Positions 8,197-17,700 of a DNA stretch of 64,000 nt are shown here, piece after piece; positions within the stretch are counted from its first letter, which is position 1; each line of letters begins with the position of its first letter. Position numbers and translations under genes: made by a program. The notes under the pieces were generated by a model, which searched no databases, was not told where the DNA came from, and worked only from the letters and a program-made list of their open reading frames with translations. Source of the DNA: Pseudomonas entomophila (lineage in GTDB: Bacteria > Pseudomonadota > Gammaproteobacteria > Pseudomonadales > Pseudomonadaceae); the NCBI RefSeq assembly GCF_029478665.1, contig NZ_JARPQB010000015.1:1-64000 (forward strand), written 5' to 3'.

Positions 8197-9903
8197 ATGC
8201 AGGATGCCAGCCTCTCTCCTTCTTCTACACAACCCACTCCGCTCCTGGGCATCGACCTGGGGACCACCAACAGCCTGATCGCGGTCTGGCAGGATGGCGA
8301 AGCGCGCCTGATCGCCAACGCCCTGGGCGAAGTGCTGACCCCCTCGGTGGTAAGTGTCGATGACGATGGCAGCATCCTGGTCGGCCAGGCTGCCCGGGCC
8401 CGGTTGACCACGCATCCGCAGCGCACGGCGGGCGCCTTCAAGCGCTTCATGGGCAGTGACAAGCGCTACTCGCTGGGTGAGCACCGTTTCACGCCTGAAG
8501 AGCTGTCGGCCCTGGTGCTGGGCGCATTGAAGCAGGACGCCGAGGCCTATCTGGGTTGCCCGGTGAGTGAAGCGGTGATCTCGGTGCCGGCCTATTTCAG
8601 CGACGAGCAGCGCAAGCGCACGGTGTTTGCCGCCGAGCTGGCCGGGCTCAAGGTGCAGCGGCTGATCAACGAGCCCACTGCCGCCGCCATGGCCTATGGC
8701 CTCCATGAGCAGAAGTTCGAACGCACCCTGGTCTTCGACCTGGGTGGCGGCACCTTCGACGTCACGGTGCTCGAGTACGCCCTGCCACTGATCGAGGTGC
8801 ATGCCTCCACCGGTGACAACTACCTGGGCGGTGAAGACTTCACTGACGCGTTGCTGCAAGCCTGCCTGCGCGACTGGTGCCTCAAGGTCGAAGACCTCGA
8901 GCCCCAGGCCCTGGCCAGCCTTCACGATGCCATCGAGCAGCTCAAGCGCGAGGCGGGCGAGGGCGGTCGCACATTGAACTGGAATGGCGATGGCCAGGCC
9001 CGTGAATGGGTAGTGGACGACCTGAAGCTGCAAGCGATCTGGGCACCGTTGCTGGCACGGGTGCGCACGCCCATCGAACAGGCCCTGCGCGATGCCCGGC
9101 TGAGCCCGCGGGAGTTGGACAGCCTGGTGCTGGTCGGTGGCGCCACACGCATGCCGCAGGTGCAGCAGCTGGTGGCCAAGCTGTTCGGTCGCCTGCCGTA
9201 CCGGCACCTGGACCCAGACACCATCGTCGCCCTGGGCGCCGCCAGCCAGGCGGCGTGCAAGGCGCGCGACGCGGCGATCGACGAGCTGATCCTGACCGAT
9301 GTCTGCCCCTACACCCTGGGTATTGCCTCCTCGCGTGGCGAAGACATCACCGGGGCCTTTTCGCCGATCATCGAGCGCAACACGGTGATCCCCACCTCGA
9401 AGGTCCAGCGCTTCTACAGCACCCACCCCGAACAGGCGTCCATTCGCATTGCCGTGTACCAGGGCGAGCGCCCCTGGGTGCGTGACAATATCCTGGTCGA
9501 CAGCTTCGTGGTGCCGTTGCAGCAGACCGGTGCGGTCCAGTCGCTGGACGTGCGTTTCAGCTACGACATCAACGGCCTGCTGGAAGTGGACGTGACCTTC
9601 CTCGAAAGTGGCCAGAAACACAGCCACAGCATCGACCGCAGCCCCACCGGGCTGGATGCCGAGGCGCGCCAGGCCAGCCAGGAGCGCCTGGCGCGGCTGA
9701 AGATCCACCCACGCGACACCCTGCCCAATCGCACCCTGCTGGCCCGCCTGGAGCGGGCCTGGATGCAGAGCCTGGGCGATGAGCGCGAGTTGATCGGCAG
9801 TTGGCTGGATGCGTTCAACGCGGTGTTGGCCAGGCAGCAGTCCAGTGAGATCGGCCGTGAGCGCCTGGCGTTGAGCCAAGCGCTCGATGAGCTGCGCTAC
9901 TGA
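8197..9903 (+). CDS. hscC: Hsp70-family chaperone HscC
   Basis: 568 residues from ATG 8197 (MQDASLSPSSTQ). Nucleotide-binding domain motifs of Hsp70 are intact: GIDLGTTNS near residue 18, VFDLGGGTFDVTV near 182, and the adenosine motif LVGGATRMP near 312. The substrate-binding sandwich follows, but the C-terminal lid is short, so the length matches E. coli HscC (about 556) rather than DnaK (about 638). HscC is a specialised cytosolic Hsp70 with rapid nucleotide exchange. It converges on the djlC-like gene with a 7-base overlap of the 3' ends, and the ybeU-like gene follows: the same three families as the E. coli hscC-djlC-ybeU locus. Confidence 0.93.
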   Translation: MQDASLSPSSTQPTPLLGIDLGTTNSLIAVWQDGEARLIANALGEVLTPSVVSVDDDGSILVGQAARARLTTHPQRTAGAFKRFMGSDKRYSLGEHRFTPEELSALVLGALKQDAEAYLGCPVSEAVISVPAYFSDEQRKRTVFAAELAGLKVQRLINEPTAAAMAYGLHEQKFERTLVFDLGGGTFDVTVLEYALPLIEVHASTGDNYLGGEDFTDALLQACLRDWCLKVEDLEPQALASLHDAIEQLKREAGEGGRTLNWNGDGQAREWVVDDLKLQAIWAPLLARVRTPIEQALRDARLSPRELDSLVLVGGATRMPQVQQLVAKLFGRLPYRHLDPDTIVALGAASQAACKARDAAIDELILTDVCPYTLGIASSRGEDITGAFSPIIERNTVIPTSKVQRFYSTHPEQASIRIAVYQGERPWVRDNILVDSFVVPLQQTGAVQSLDVRFSYDINGLLEVDVTFLESGQKHSHSIDRSPTGLDAEARQASQERLARLKIHPRDTLPNRTLLARLERAWMQSLGDERELIGSWLDAFNAVLARQQSSEIGRERLALSQALDELRY

Positions 9904-12524
9904 CCGTTCAGGCGCCGCAAGGTGGCCTGCAGGCCACCTTCCATCGGCATGCCCTTGCCTGGTGGTGGCCCGTACAGGTTCGGCAACTTGTTGCCGGGCA
10001 GGCCCAGCAGCACCAGGGTTACGAACGGCAGCACACGGCTGATCAGCAGTAGCAGCAGCAGGGTCGGCACGCCCCGGCCGAGGTCGCGCAAGCGGCGCAG
10101 GCTGGCGCTGATCATCAGCACCGCGACCACCGCCATCAGTGCCGGGAACTTCAGGGCCATGGCGCTGCATGGCACGGCGGCCAGCAGATGCAGGGCGAAG
10201 CCGGTGCGGTTCAGGCGACTGTTGAGCTTCCAGAATGCCCAGAAAGGGGCGGGCGGCTGTTTCAGGTCGTTGCCCAGCATGCGCTCTGCCCAGGACAGCA
10301 CGGCCATGCTTGCGCAGCGCAGACCAGGGTGCTGCCGGGTATCGTCCTTGATTTTCTGCAGGTTGCACAACGCCCGGGGCTTGGGTGGCGTGCAGTCGTT
10401 GAGCAGGCTGTTCAGCGCGTCCAGCACATTCTTGAACACGTGGCTGTCGATGCCCTGGCTGCGCAGAACTTCGGCCGGCGGCCGTCCGGCCTTGCCGTCC
10501 ACCAGCCCGCGGCGCAGCGGCTCGAACCAGGCGCCGTGCAGCGCCATGGCTTCAAGGCGGTTGCGCAGGCGCGTGCGTTGTTCCTCGCCCAGCGAGCGGT
10601 CGTGGTACAGCACCGCGCAGAACAGCAGGTAGCTCAGCGGGCTCGCGTCGAGCAGGCGGCCATCGTCGTTGTCCAGGCAGGTGGCCAACTGCGTGGCGCT
10701 GGGCAGGCGCGCGCTGTCGAGGGCCTGCTGCAGGGTCTGCAGGGGCGCGGACAAGATGACCTCTGGCAGGCTGTTGTCGCCTTCGCGGGTATCGAGCGCC
10801 TGCAGAAGCTGCGCGTGCTGCTCGGCGAAGGGGTGGTCGGCGGCATACTGCAACTGCCCGGGCAAGGCCGGGTCGATCAGCGCCAACCAGCGTGATTGCT
10901 GCTCCAGCAGGGCGAGCATGAACAGCTGCTGGCGATGCCAGCCCCACAAGGCCTCGCCGTCAGGCATCGCTGGCAGCAGCACGCCGTCCTCGGCCAGGCG
11001 GCCCTGCAATGGCAGGGCGAATGGCGTGGTGAACAGGCGGCTCATCTCGAACTGGTTGTTGAGTGCGTGCAGGGCCTGGGCCGAATAGACGCGCATGCGC
11101 CGCAGCCATTCGCGACATACCGGGCGAATGGCATCCTCGGTCAGTGCTTCGGGCAGCTCGAGCGCAGGGTCTTCGCTGGCGCAGAACCGCACCAGGGCCT
11201 GCACCACGGGTGATTGCTCGAGCCAGCGCAGGTGTTGCGCGGCCTGACGTTGGAAGCCTTCCAGGATCAATGCATCGAGCGGGTCCTCGCCGGGCTGGCG
11301 TGACAGGATCTGGCGCAACAGGCCTGCTTCGCCGCGTTGCAGGGCCCAGGCTTGCCAGTACAGGTGGTGCAGTTCGCGGTCGGGCTGCTCGTGCAGCAAC
11401 CAGGCCAGCAGCGGCAGCTCGTCGTCACCGTCCAGGCGCCAATCGACAAAGGTGCCGGCAATCCCGCCAAGCTCCAGGCGCGCGGCTTCGGCCCAGCGTG
11501 CCAAGGTCTGCGGCGCCTGTGCCGGGCTGCCCCAGGCCTGGGCCGGATCGGCCAGGTCGGTGGGCCAGGAGGCGGGCATGTGCAGGTGGTCGAAGGCCTG
11601 GATCAACAACGGCAGGCGCTGCGGTTGATGGCGCGCGCACAGGTCGATCAGCCAGCGCTCGGCCTGGGGGTGCTGGTGTTCGCGGTACAGTCGCAGCCAG
11701 CAGTCCAGGGCTTGCTGTTCGGCATCCAGGGCATCGGCCTGGCGCGCCAGCAGGTAAAGCAGGTCGATGTCGTCGGGCGCCTGCCGCAGGCGCTCCTGCA
11801 GTTGGCCGTGGAAGGCGCGGCTGCCGATGCCTGCCTGGCTGAACTGCACCAGCAGGCGCTGCATCAGGGCGGGGTCGTCGGGGATGGCCAGGCAGGTGTG
11901 CACGTTGACGAACTGCTTGTATTCGAACAGCGGGTGCTGCTGGTAGCAGTATTCCAGGCTTCGGAAATACCACAGGCTTTCCAGCTGTGCGCTGGGCGGC
12001 CAATCGCGCATCAGTGCGGTGTCGTAGGGGTCGGGCTCTTCCAGGCGGTCGAGGAAGGCTTCCACCTCGTGAGGGTTTTCCAGGCGCAGCAGCTGTTGCG
12101 CCCAACCCAGGCGCTGGGCCAGCAGGCTGGCGCAGCGATGCGAAAGCGGACCGGCGTCGCGAAGGGTGGCGAGCAGTTGCCAGCTCAGGTCCTCCAGCTC
12201 GTCCAGTGGCAGGGTGTCCAGGTCGTCGACGTAGCGCTGCCAGGCGGGCGGATCGAAGCGGGTGGCCGGCGCTTCGAGCAGGCTGTGGAAGGCTTGCAGC
12301 GCAGGATGCACGGCGCTGTGCTCGGCCGCGGGTTGCAGCTCGTCGGGCGCTGGCGCGGCGCGTTCGCGGGCCAGGCGCTGGGCTTGCTCGTAGGCTTCGC
12401 GCAGTGCCTTGAAACCTTCCGGGTCGGTCTCGGGGTGGTGCGAGGGCAGCTGGCTGCGGTAAGCCAGGCGGATGGCATCGAGGTCCTGGGTCGGTTCGAT
12501 CCCCAGGCGAATCCAGCAACTCAT
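9897..12524 (-). CDS. large J-domain membrane protein, DjlC-like HscC partner
   Basis: 875 residues. Start is ATG 12524, overlapping the previous stop as ATGA; the longer frame upstream is antisense-like. Residues 1-60 form a J-domain (MSCWIRLGIEPTQDLDAIRLAYR ... DPEGFKALREAYEQAQRL), but the HPD tripeptide that stimulates Hsp70 ATPase is HPE (in PSHHPETDPEG). A long tetratricopeptide-like helical middle follows, with many leucine/alanine/tryptophan repeats, and the last 120 residues carry about three membrane helices with an LRRLRDLGRG loop reminiscent of DUF805. Convergent with hscC and downstream of the DUF1266-like gene, it is the obvious co-chaperone for HscC, anchored in the inner membrane. 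Partner assignment rests on gene order. Confidence 0.82.
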   Translation of the reverse strand: MSCWIRLGIEPTQDLDAIRLAYRSQLPSHHPETDPEGFKALREAYEQAQRLARERAAPAPDELQPAAEHSAVHPALQAFHSLLEAPATRFDPPAWQRYVDDLDTLPLDELEDLSWQLLATLRDAGPLSHRCASLLAQRLGWAQQLLRLENPHEVEAFLDRLEEPDPYDTALMRDWPPSAQLESLWYFRSLEYCYQQHPLFEYKQFVNVHTCLAIPDDPALMQRLLVQFSQAGIGSRAFHGQLQERLRQAPDDIDLLYLLARQADALDAEQQALDCWLRLYREHQHPQAERWLIDLCARHQPQRLPLLIQAFDHLHMPASWPTDLADPAQAWGSPAQAPQTLARWAEAARLELGGIAGTFVDWRLDGDDELPLLAWLLHEQPDRELHHLYWQAWALQRGEAGLLRQILSRQPGEDPLDALILEGFQRQAAQHLRWLEQSPVVQALVRFCASEDPALELPEALTEDAIRPVCREWLRRMRVYSAQALHALNNQFEMSRLFTTPFALPLQGRLAEDGVLLPAMPDGEALWGWHRQQLFMLALLEQQSRWLALIDPALPGQLQYAADHPFAEQHAQLLQALDTREGDNSLPEVILSAPLQTLQQALDSARLPSATQLATCLDNDDGRLLDASPLSYLLFCAVLYHDRSLGEEQRTRLRNRLEAMALHGAWFEPLRRGLVDGKAGRPPAEVLRSQGIDSHVFKNVLDALNSLLNDCTPPKPRALCNLQKIKDDTRQHPGLRCASMAVLSWAERMLGNDLKQPPAPFWAFWKLNSRLNRTGFALHLLAAVPCSAMALKFPALMAVVAVLMISASLRRLRDLGRGVPTLLLLLLISRVLPFVTLVLLGLPGNKLPNLYGPPPGKGMPMEGGLQATLRRLNGQ

Positions 12525-13213
12525 GACCAGCAGTCCTCTTCCAGCGTTGTCGGGCGTTGTGGCTCGGGCAGGGGCAGGTCCCAGGGCAGCTCGGCGAACA
12601 AGGCGTGGGCACCATGGCGCAGGTTGAGCAGGATGCAGCGATTCCAGTGTTCGTCGCCCTGGCGCTCGAGGTTGGCGGCCAGGGTGTCGTCGCTGCTGCC
12701 GCTGGCGTTCCACAACGCCTTGCCGAACAGGTAGCCGGCCAGGTAGCTGTCCCAGCGGTTGTAGTAATGGCGGGCGCGCAAGGCCAGGCGGTAGTGCAGG
12801 TAGAGGCTTTCCTCACGGCTGACCAGGCCTTTCTTGACCCCGGCACGGAGCAGGTAGCTCATGCGGCCCAGGTCCCAGGCGCGGGTGCCGCCCGGGCCGC
12901 AATCGGGGAAGGTGCGCGCGGCGTACTGGTGGCGGATGCGTTCACGTGGGGGCAGGGTTTCGAGCAGCGCCTGCCATTGGCTGGGCAGGCAGCGTTGGTA
13001 CTGCCAGTAGGCTTCGCTCAGTTCGGTGGCGTGGCCGTTGTCGGCCATGCTCAGCATGTCCAGCAACTGGGCACGGGTGCTGATGCCCCACCAGCGTTCC
13101 AGGTCGGCCTGGTCTTCGCCATCGAAATAGTCGGGGGCGGTGTAGCTGGCGCCGTTCAGGGCGGCCATGGGGGCGGAGAGAGCATGTAGCCAGTGCTGGG
13201 CGGGTTCGTCCAT
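12521..13213 (-). CDS. DUF1266 (YbeU/YbeR-like) protein
   Basis: 230 residues from ATG 13213 (MDEPAQHWLHALSAPMAALNG), preceded by CAGGACC. The product is soluble, rich in Trp and Tyr, with the conserved blocks WWGISTRAQLLDMLSMADNGH and GGTRAWDLGRMSYLLRAGVKKGLVS ... YNRWDSYLAGYLFGK. That pattern (trp-gly-ile near the start, AWDxGR in the middle, W-x-S-x-xxGY-xxG near the end) fits DUF1266 proteins such as E. coli YbeU and YbeR, which lie beside hscC and djlC. Its stop overlaps the djlC-like start by four bases, so the pair is co-translated. Molecular function is unknown. Confidence 0.8.
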   Translation of the reverse strand: MDEPAQHWLHALSAPMAALNGASYTAPDYFDGEDQADLERWWGISTRAQLLDMLSMADNGHATELSEAYWQYQRCLPSQWQALLETLPPRERIRHQYAARTFPDCGPGGTRAWDLGRMSYLLRAGVKKGLVSREESLYLHYRLALRARHYYNRWDSYLAGYLFGKALWNASGSSDDTLAANLERQGDEHWNRCILLNLRHGAHALFAELPWDLPLPEPQRPTTLEEDCWS

Positions 13214-13302
13214 GAGGGGTCCTGAAGGGGGCTTTGGGCTGGCGCGGATTGTAATGCAATAGTCTTGCTGCGCGCTTGAGATCGAGCGCCGCCTGCGCGG
13301 CG

Positions 13303-13361
13303 CATCGCGGATGAATCCGCTCCTACATTTGTTTCGGGTAGGAGCGGATTCATCCGCGATG
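13303..13361. repeat. REP-like inverted pair, GCGGATTCATCCGC family
   Basis: Arms 13303-13326 (ATCGCGGATGAATCCGCTCCTAC core) and 13338-13361 are inverted copies. The GTAGGAGCGG edge is shared with the other REP families but the palindrome core is different (GGATTCATCC). The rest of the 13214-13451 gap shows nothing else. Confidence 0.88.
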
Positions 13362-13451
13362 TGCCGCACCGTCGGCGCTTGATCTCCCTGGCGCCACATC
13401 TCTCATAGCGACCCCTGAAAGGCCTGGCAAAGGTGTCCGAATGCCAATCCG

Positions 13452-14228
13452 TCAGCGCCGAACCTCCTCCCCCCGAAGCGTCAGCACCTCGTACCCGCTC
13501 TCGGTCACCGCCACGGTATGCTCCCACTGCGCCGACAGCGTGTGATCCCGGGTGATCACCGTCCAGCCATCGCGCAGCCCCCGGGTCCCGCGCCCGCCCT
13601 GGTTGATCATCGGCTCGATGGTGAACACCATCCCCGGCTGCAGTTTCATGCCCATCCCACGCTGGCCGTAATGCAGCACCTCGGGCGCCTCGTGCATCTG
13701 CGTGCCGATACCATGCCCGCAGTACTCGCGGACCACGCTGTAGCCGGCCGCCTCGGCGTGCACCTGGATGGCGTGGCCGATATCACCGAGGGTGGCGCCG
13801 GGGCGTACCTGCTCGATGCCTTTCCACAACGCATCGTAGGTGGTGTCGACCAGCCGTCGGGCCTCGTCGCTGATCTGCCCGATGCCGTACATCTTCGACG
13901 AGTCGGCAATGTAACCGCCCTGTTCCAGGGTGATGTCGACGTTGACGATCGAGCCTTCGTTCAGCACCTCACCTGCCTTGGGCATGCCATGGCACACCAC
14001 ATGGTCCACGGACGTGTTCAGCGCATAGGGGAAACCATACTGGCCCTTGCTCGCCGGGCGCGACTTGAGCGTCTCGACGATGAAGGCTTCGGCGCGGTCG
14101 TTGATCTGCATCGTCGTCACGCCCGGGCGGATGAACCCGTCGAGGTGTTCGAAGACCTGGGCCAGCAGTTGCCCGGCGCGGCGCATCAGTGCCAGTTGGG
14201 CGGCGTCCTTGAGCATGACCTGGCTCAT
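13452..14228 (-). CDS. map: type I methionine aminopeptidase, second-copy type
   Basis: 258 residues from ATG 14228. The pita-bread metal ligands are visible: the conserved histidine in HVVCHGMP, Asp in NVDITLEQGGYIADSSKMY (both ligand aspartates, though the usual second block reads YIADSSKMY instead of the more common WYGDTSRMF), the active-site His in GHGIGTQMHEAPEV, Glu in TIEPMIN and Glu in QWEHTVAVT. It removes initiator methionine from nascent proteins in the cytosol. The gene is not next to rpsB/tsf but is translationally coupled (ATGA overlap) to a small ParD-like protein, marking it as an accessory Map. Confidence 0.93.
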   Translation of the reverse strand: MSQVMLKDAAQLALMRRAGQLLAQVFEHLDGFIRPGVTTMQINDRAEAFIVETLKSRPASKGQYGFPYALNTSVDHVVCHGMPKAGEVLNEGSIVNVDITLEQGGYIADSSKMYGIGQISDEARRLVDTTYDALWKGIEQVRPGATLGDIGHAIQVHAEAAGYSVVREYCGHGIGTQMHEAPEVLHYGQRGMGMKLQPGMVFTIEPMINQGGRGTRGLRDGWTVITRDHTLSAQWEHTVAVTESGYEVLTLRGEEVRR

Positions 14229-14428
14229 TGCAGCAGTTCCTTGAGGTTGGCCTGTTCCTGGCGCAGCAGCTGGCGCAGCAGATCCTGGTAGGTGGCTTGC
14301 GGATGCAGCTCGGCGAGCATGCCGAGGCGGATCCAGTGTTCGGCCTGGGCGTTGATCGAGCGCGACAGCGCGGCACTGGCCACGCGCAGGTCTTCGTGGA
14401 GGTCGTCGGAGATCTTGACGATGCCCAT
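14225..14428 (-). CDS. ParD-like antitoxin-family protein upstream of map
   Basis: 67 residues from ATG 14428. [41 protein letters not shown] reads as a ribbon-helix-helix protein (short strand, then two helices with SRSINAQ at the turn), as in ParD-like antitoxins, with a C-terminal helical tail rich in Leu/Gln. No toxin of RelE/ParE type follows; instead the stop overlaps the start of methionine aminopeptidase. An AT-rich palindrome lies 13 bases upstream of its start and is the likely operator for autoregulation. Inferred role: DNA-binding regulator of the map operon, or an antitoxin-like partner of Map. Confidence 0.8.
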   Translation of the reverse strand: MGIVKISDDLHEDLRVASAALSRSINAQAEHWIRLGMLAELHPQATYQDLLRQLLRQEQANLKELLQ

Positions 14429-14440
14429 GGTGGGGTACCT

Positions 14441-14460
14441 GTATATATGAAACGTATATA
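14441..14460. promoter_or_regulatory. AT-rich palindromic operator/promoter of parD-like-map operon
   Basis: GTATATATGAAACGTATATA: arms TATAT(G/A) repeated in inverted orientation around GAAAC. It stands out as an AT island in GC-rich DNA at the expected -10/operator position for the ParD-like gene on the reverse strand. Confidence 0.5.
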
Positions 14461-14539
14461 AAGCATATCGCTTGGCGCGGCCTGAATGCCACCCTATGGT
14501 GCGACAGGCCCAAGACGGTGCGACAAGACGCGATCCCGC

Positions 14540-14583
14540 GTAGGAGCCGGCCTTGCCGGCGAACACCGGCAAAGCCGGTGGCA
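14540..14583. repeat. REP-like element, CCGGCCTTGCCGG variant
   Basis: GTAGGAGCCGGCCTTGCCGG begins at 14540, with a degenerate inverted half (ACCGGCAAAGCCGGTGG) ending near 14583, in the gap before the nasA leader. Confidence 0.75.
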
Positions 14584-14652
14584 AGCGCCGCGGTGCCTGA
14601 TTCGCAGGCAGGCGCCGGGCATGGCCCGGCTTTTGCTGTCACTCATCCATCA

Positions 14653-14748
14653 GGCCATCAACGCCGATGGCCGACTTTCATCACGACGAAGGCGCCGTGT
14701 TGCCCCCCGCTTGCCAGTGCAGGCCGGGGCAGCCGGCGCCTTTGTCGT
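14653..14748 (+). promoter_or_regulatory. nasA leader: ANTAR-type hairpin and long stem
   Basis: GGCCATC-AACGCC-GATGGCC (14653-14672) is a perfect 7-bp stem with a hexanucleotide loop having A at position 1 and G at position 4, the loop signature read by ANTAR antiterminators such as NasR/NasT. About 14 bases on, GACGAAGGCGCCG (14686-14698) pairs with CGGCGCCTTTGTC enclosing an inner TGCCCC/GGGGCA stem and is followed by GTTTC, a possible terminator with a weak U-run. nasA starts about 22 bases later. The hairpins are read directly; the regulatory role is inferred. Confidence 0.6.
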
Positions 14749-14769
14749 TTCATCAGCAGGAGATCGCCG

Positions 14770-17700
14770 ATGAGCAGCAGCGAGGTCCGCAGCGTTTGCC
14801 CCTACTGTGGCGTGGGGTGCGGCATCGTCATGAGCGTGGCCGACGGCAAGGTGGTCAAGGTCAGTGGCGACAAGCAACACCCGAGCAACTTCGGCCGCCT
14901 GTGCACCAAGGGCCTGACCGCGCACATCCCCCTGAGCACCGGGCGCATGGCCTGCGCCTGGCTGCGCCGCCAGCGCGACCAGCAGCCGGTGCGCGCCGGG
15001 CTGGACGAGGCCATCGCCGAATCCGCCTCCCGCCTGCGCGCGATCATCGACCAGCACGGGGCGGACGCCGTGGCCTTGTACGTGTCGGGGCAGATGTCGC
15101 TGGAGGCCCAGTACCTGGCCAACAAGCTGGCCAAAGGGTACATCCGCACCCGCCATATCGAGTCCAACTCGCGCCTGTGCATGGCCAGCGCCGGCAGTGG
15201 CTACAAGCAATCGCTGGGTGCCGATGGGCCGCCTGGCAGCTACCAGGATTTCGAGCACGCCGAGGTATTCCTGGTGATCGGCGCGAACATGGCCGACTGT
15301 CACCCGATCCTCTTCCTGCGCCTGCTCGACCGGGTCAAGGGCGGGGCCCGGCTGATCGTCGTCGACCCCCGGCGCACCGCCACCGCCGACAAGGCCGACC
15401 TGTTCCTGCAACTGCGCCCGGGCACCGACCTGGCGCTGCTCAATGGCTTGTTGCACCTGCTGCATGCCAACGGCCACACCGACCCTGATTTCATCGCCCG
15501 CCACACCGAAGGCTGGGAGGCGCTGCCGGCCTTTCTCGCCGACTACACCCCTGAACGCGTCGCCGCCATCACCGGCCTGGCCGAGGCCGATATCCGCCAG
15601 GCCGCCACCTGGATCGGCGAGTCCGAAAACTGGATGAGCTGCTGGACCATGGGCCTGAACCAGAGCATCCACGGCACCTTTAACAGCAATGCGCTGTGCA
15701 ACCTGCACCTGGCCACCGGCGCCATCTGCCGCCTGGGCAGCGGACCGTTCTCCCTGACCGGCCAGCCCAATGCCATGGGCGGACGCGAGATGGGCTACAT
15801 GGGGCCGGGCCTGCCGGGCCAGCGCTCGGCGCAGGTCGAGGCCGACCGCGCCTTCGTCGAGCGGCAATGGCAGTTGGCGCCGGGCACGCTGCGCAGCGAC
15901 GGCGGCGAGGGCACGGTGGCGCTGTTCGAGCAGATGAAGCAGGGCGAGGTGAAGGCTTGCTGGATCATCTGCAGCAACCCGGTGGCCAGCGTCGCCAACC
16001 GCCAGCAGGTGATCGACGGCCTGTGCCAGGCCGAATTGGTGATCTGCCAGGACGCCTTCCTCGACACCGAGACCAACCGCCAGGCCGACATCCTCCTGCC
16101 CGCTGCGCTGTGGGCCGAAGGCGAGGGGGTGATGATCAACAGCGAACGCAACCTCACCCTGATGCCGCGTGCGGTGGAACCGCCCGGTGAAAGCCTCGAG
16201 GACTGGCGCCTCATTGCCCGGGTGGCCTGCGCCATGGGCTATGGGCAAGCCTTTGACTACCCCGATGCCGAGGCGGTGTACGAGGAGATTCGCCGCTTCT
16301 GGAACCCCGCCACCGGCTACGACCTGCGTGGCATCGGCTACCCCGAACTGCGTGAGAGCCCGCGGCAGTGGCCCTGCGCGCCAGGCCGGGAAGCCCCCCG
16401 CAGCCCGTTGCGCTACCGCAACGACGGGGTCAGCCAGCCGCTGTTGCACGATGAGCAGGGCGCTCGCCCGGCATTGGCCTTTCCCACGCCCAGCGGCAAG
16501 GCGCGGTTCCTGGCGCGGCCCTGGCTGCCAGCGGCCGAGCAGGCGGACGAGGCGTATCCCTTCGTGCTCAACACCGGGCGTGTGCAGCACCAGTGGCACA
16601 CCCTGACCAAGACCGGCCAGGTACCCAGCCTGAACAAGCTGGAGCCGGGCCCCTTCGTCGAGATCAACCCTGAGGATGCCAAGCGCCTGGGGATTCGTGA
16701 CCGGGACACGGTGGCGATCCGCTCGCGGCGCGGCCTGGCGCAGTTGCCCGCGCGGGTCAGTGATCGTGTGCTGCCCGGTAATTGCTTCGCGCCGTTCCAC
16801 TGGAACGACCTGTATGGCGAGCAACTGGCGATCAACGCCGTCACCTGCGACGCCGTCGACCCGACCTCGCTGCAACCGGCTTTCAAGTATTGTGCCGTGG
16901 CCCTGGAGCGGGTCGCGGGCGAGCGTATCGACGCCATCGACCTTGTTTCGGAGCCCTCCCACATGCCCACCGCCACCTTGTCTCGCCTGCTTGGCCTGGA
17001 TGTCCTGCCAGCACCAGAGCTGGCAGAGGACGAGCGCCATTACCTGCAAGGCTTTCTGTTCGGCCTGGGCCAGGCCCGTGCCGAAGGGGTGCCGCGCTTG
17101 CCGGTCGAGGCGCCCCTGGCCCCCGCCCGGCGCCTGTTCGTCGATGGTCTGCTGGCAGCCTTGTTCACTCAACCGCCAGCGGCCAGTGAAGTGCCCAGTC
17201 ATCATGTGGTGTGGGCCTCGCAGACCGGCAACAGCGAAACCCTGGCCGAACGTTGTGCGCAGCACCTGCGCGAAGCAGGGTTGCCGGTGCGCCTCAGTTG
17301 CATGGATGCGCTCGGCCCGGCGCAGCTGCAAGGGGCAGCCAGTGTGCTGCTGATCGCCAGCACCTTCGGCGACGGCGACGCCCCGGATTGCGCCACGGCG
17401 TTCTGGCAGGCCCTGCAAGGCGAGGAGGGCGGGCACTGCGCCACGTTGCCCTACGCGGTATTGGCCCTGGGTGATTCGAGCTATGACCAGTTTTGTGGCT
17501 TCGGGCGCAAGCTCGACCAGCGCCTGGCCGAGCTGGGGGCTCGGCGCCTGCTGGCGCGGGTCGATTGCGAAGGGGATGCCGACGAGGCCTTCAGCGCCTG
17601 GCTGGGCGCCTTGATGGAACAGTTGGGCAGCGCCATGCCGGCACCCGCCGAGCCCAAGCCGGTAACGGGTTATGGCAAGCAGCAACCGTGGCGTGCGGCG

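Noticed and set aside
8074..10368. Open reverse frame of 764 codons opposite hscC
   Set aside because: Shadow of hscC and the convergent gene; no recognisable domain, no ribosome site.
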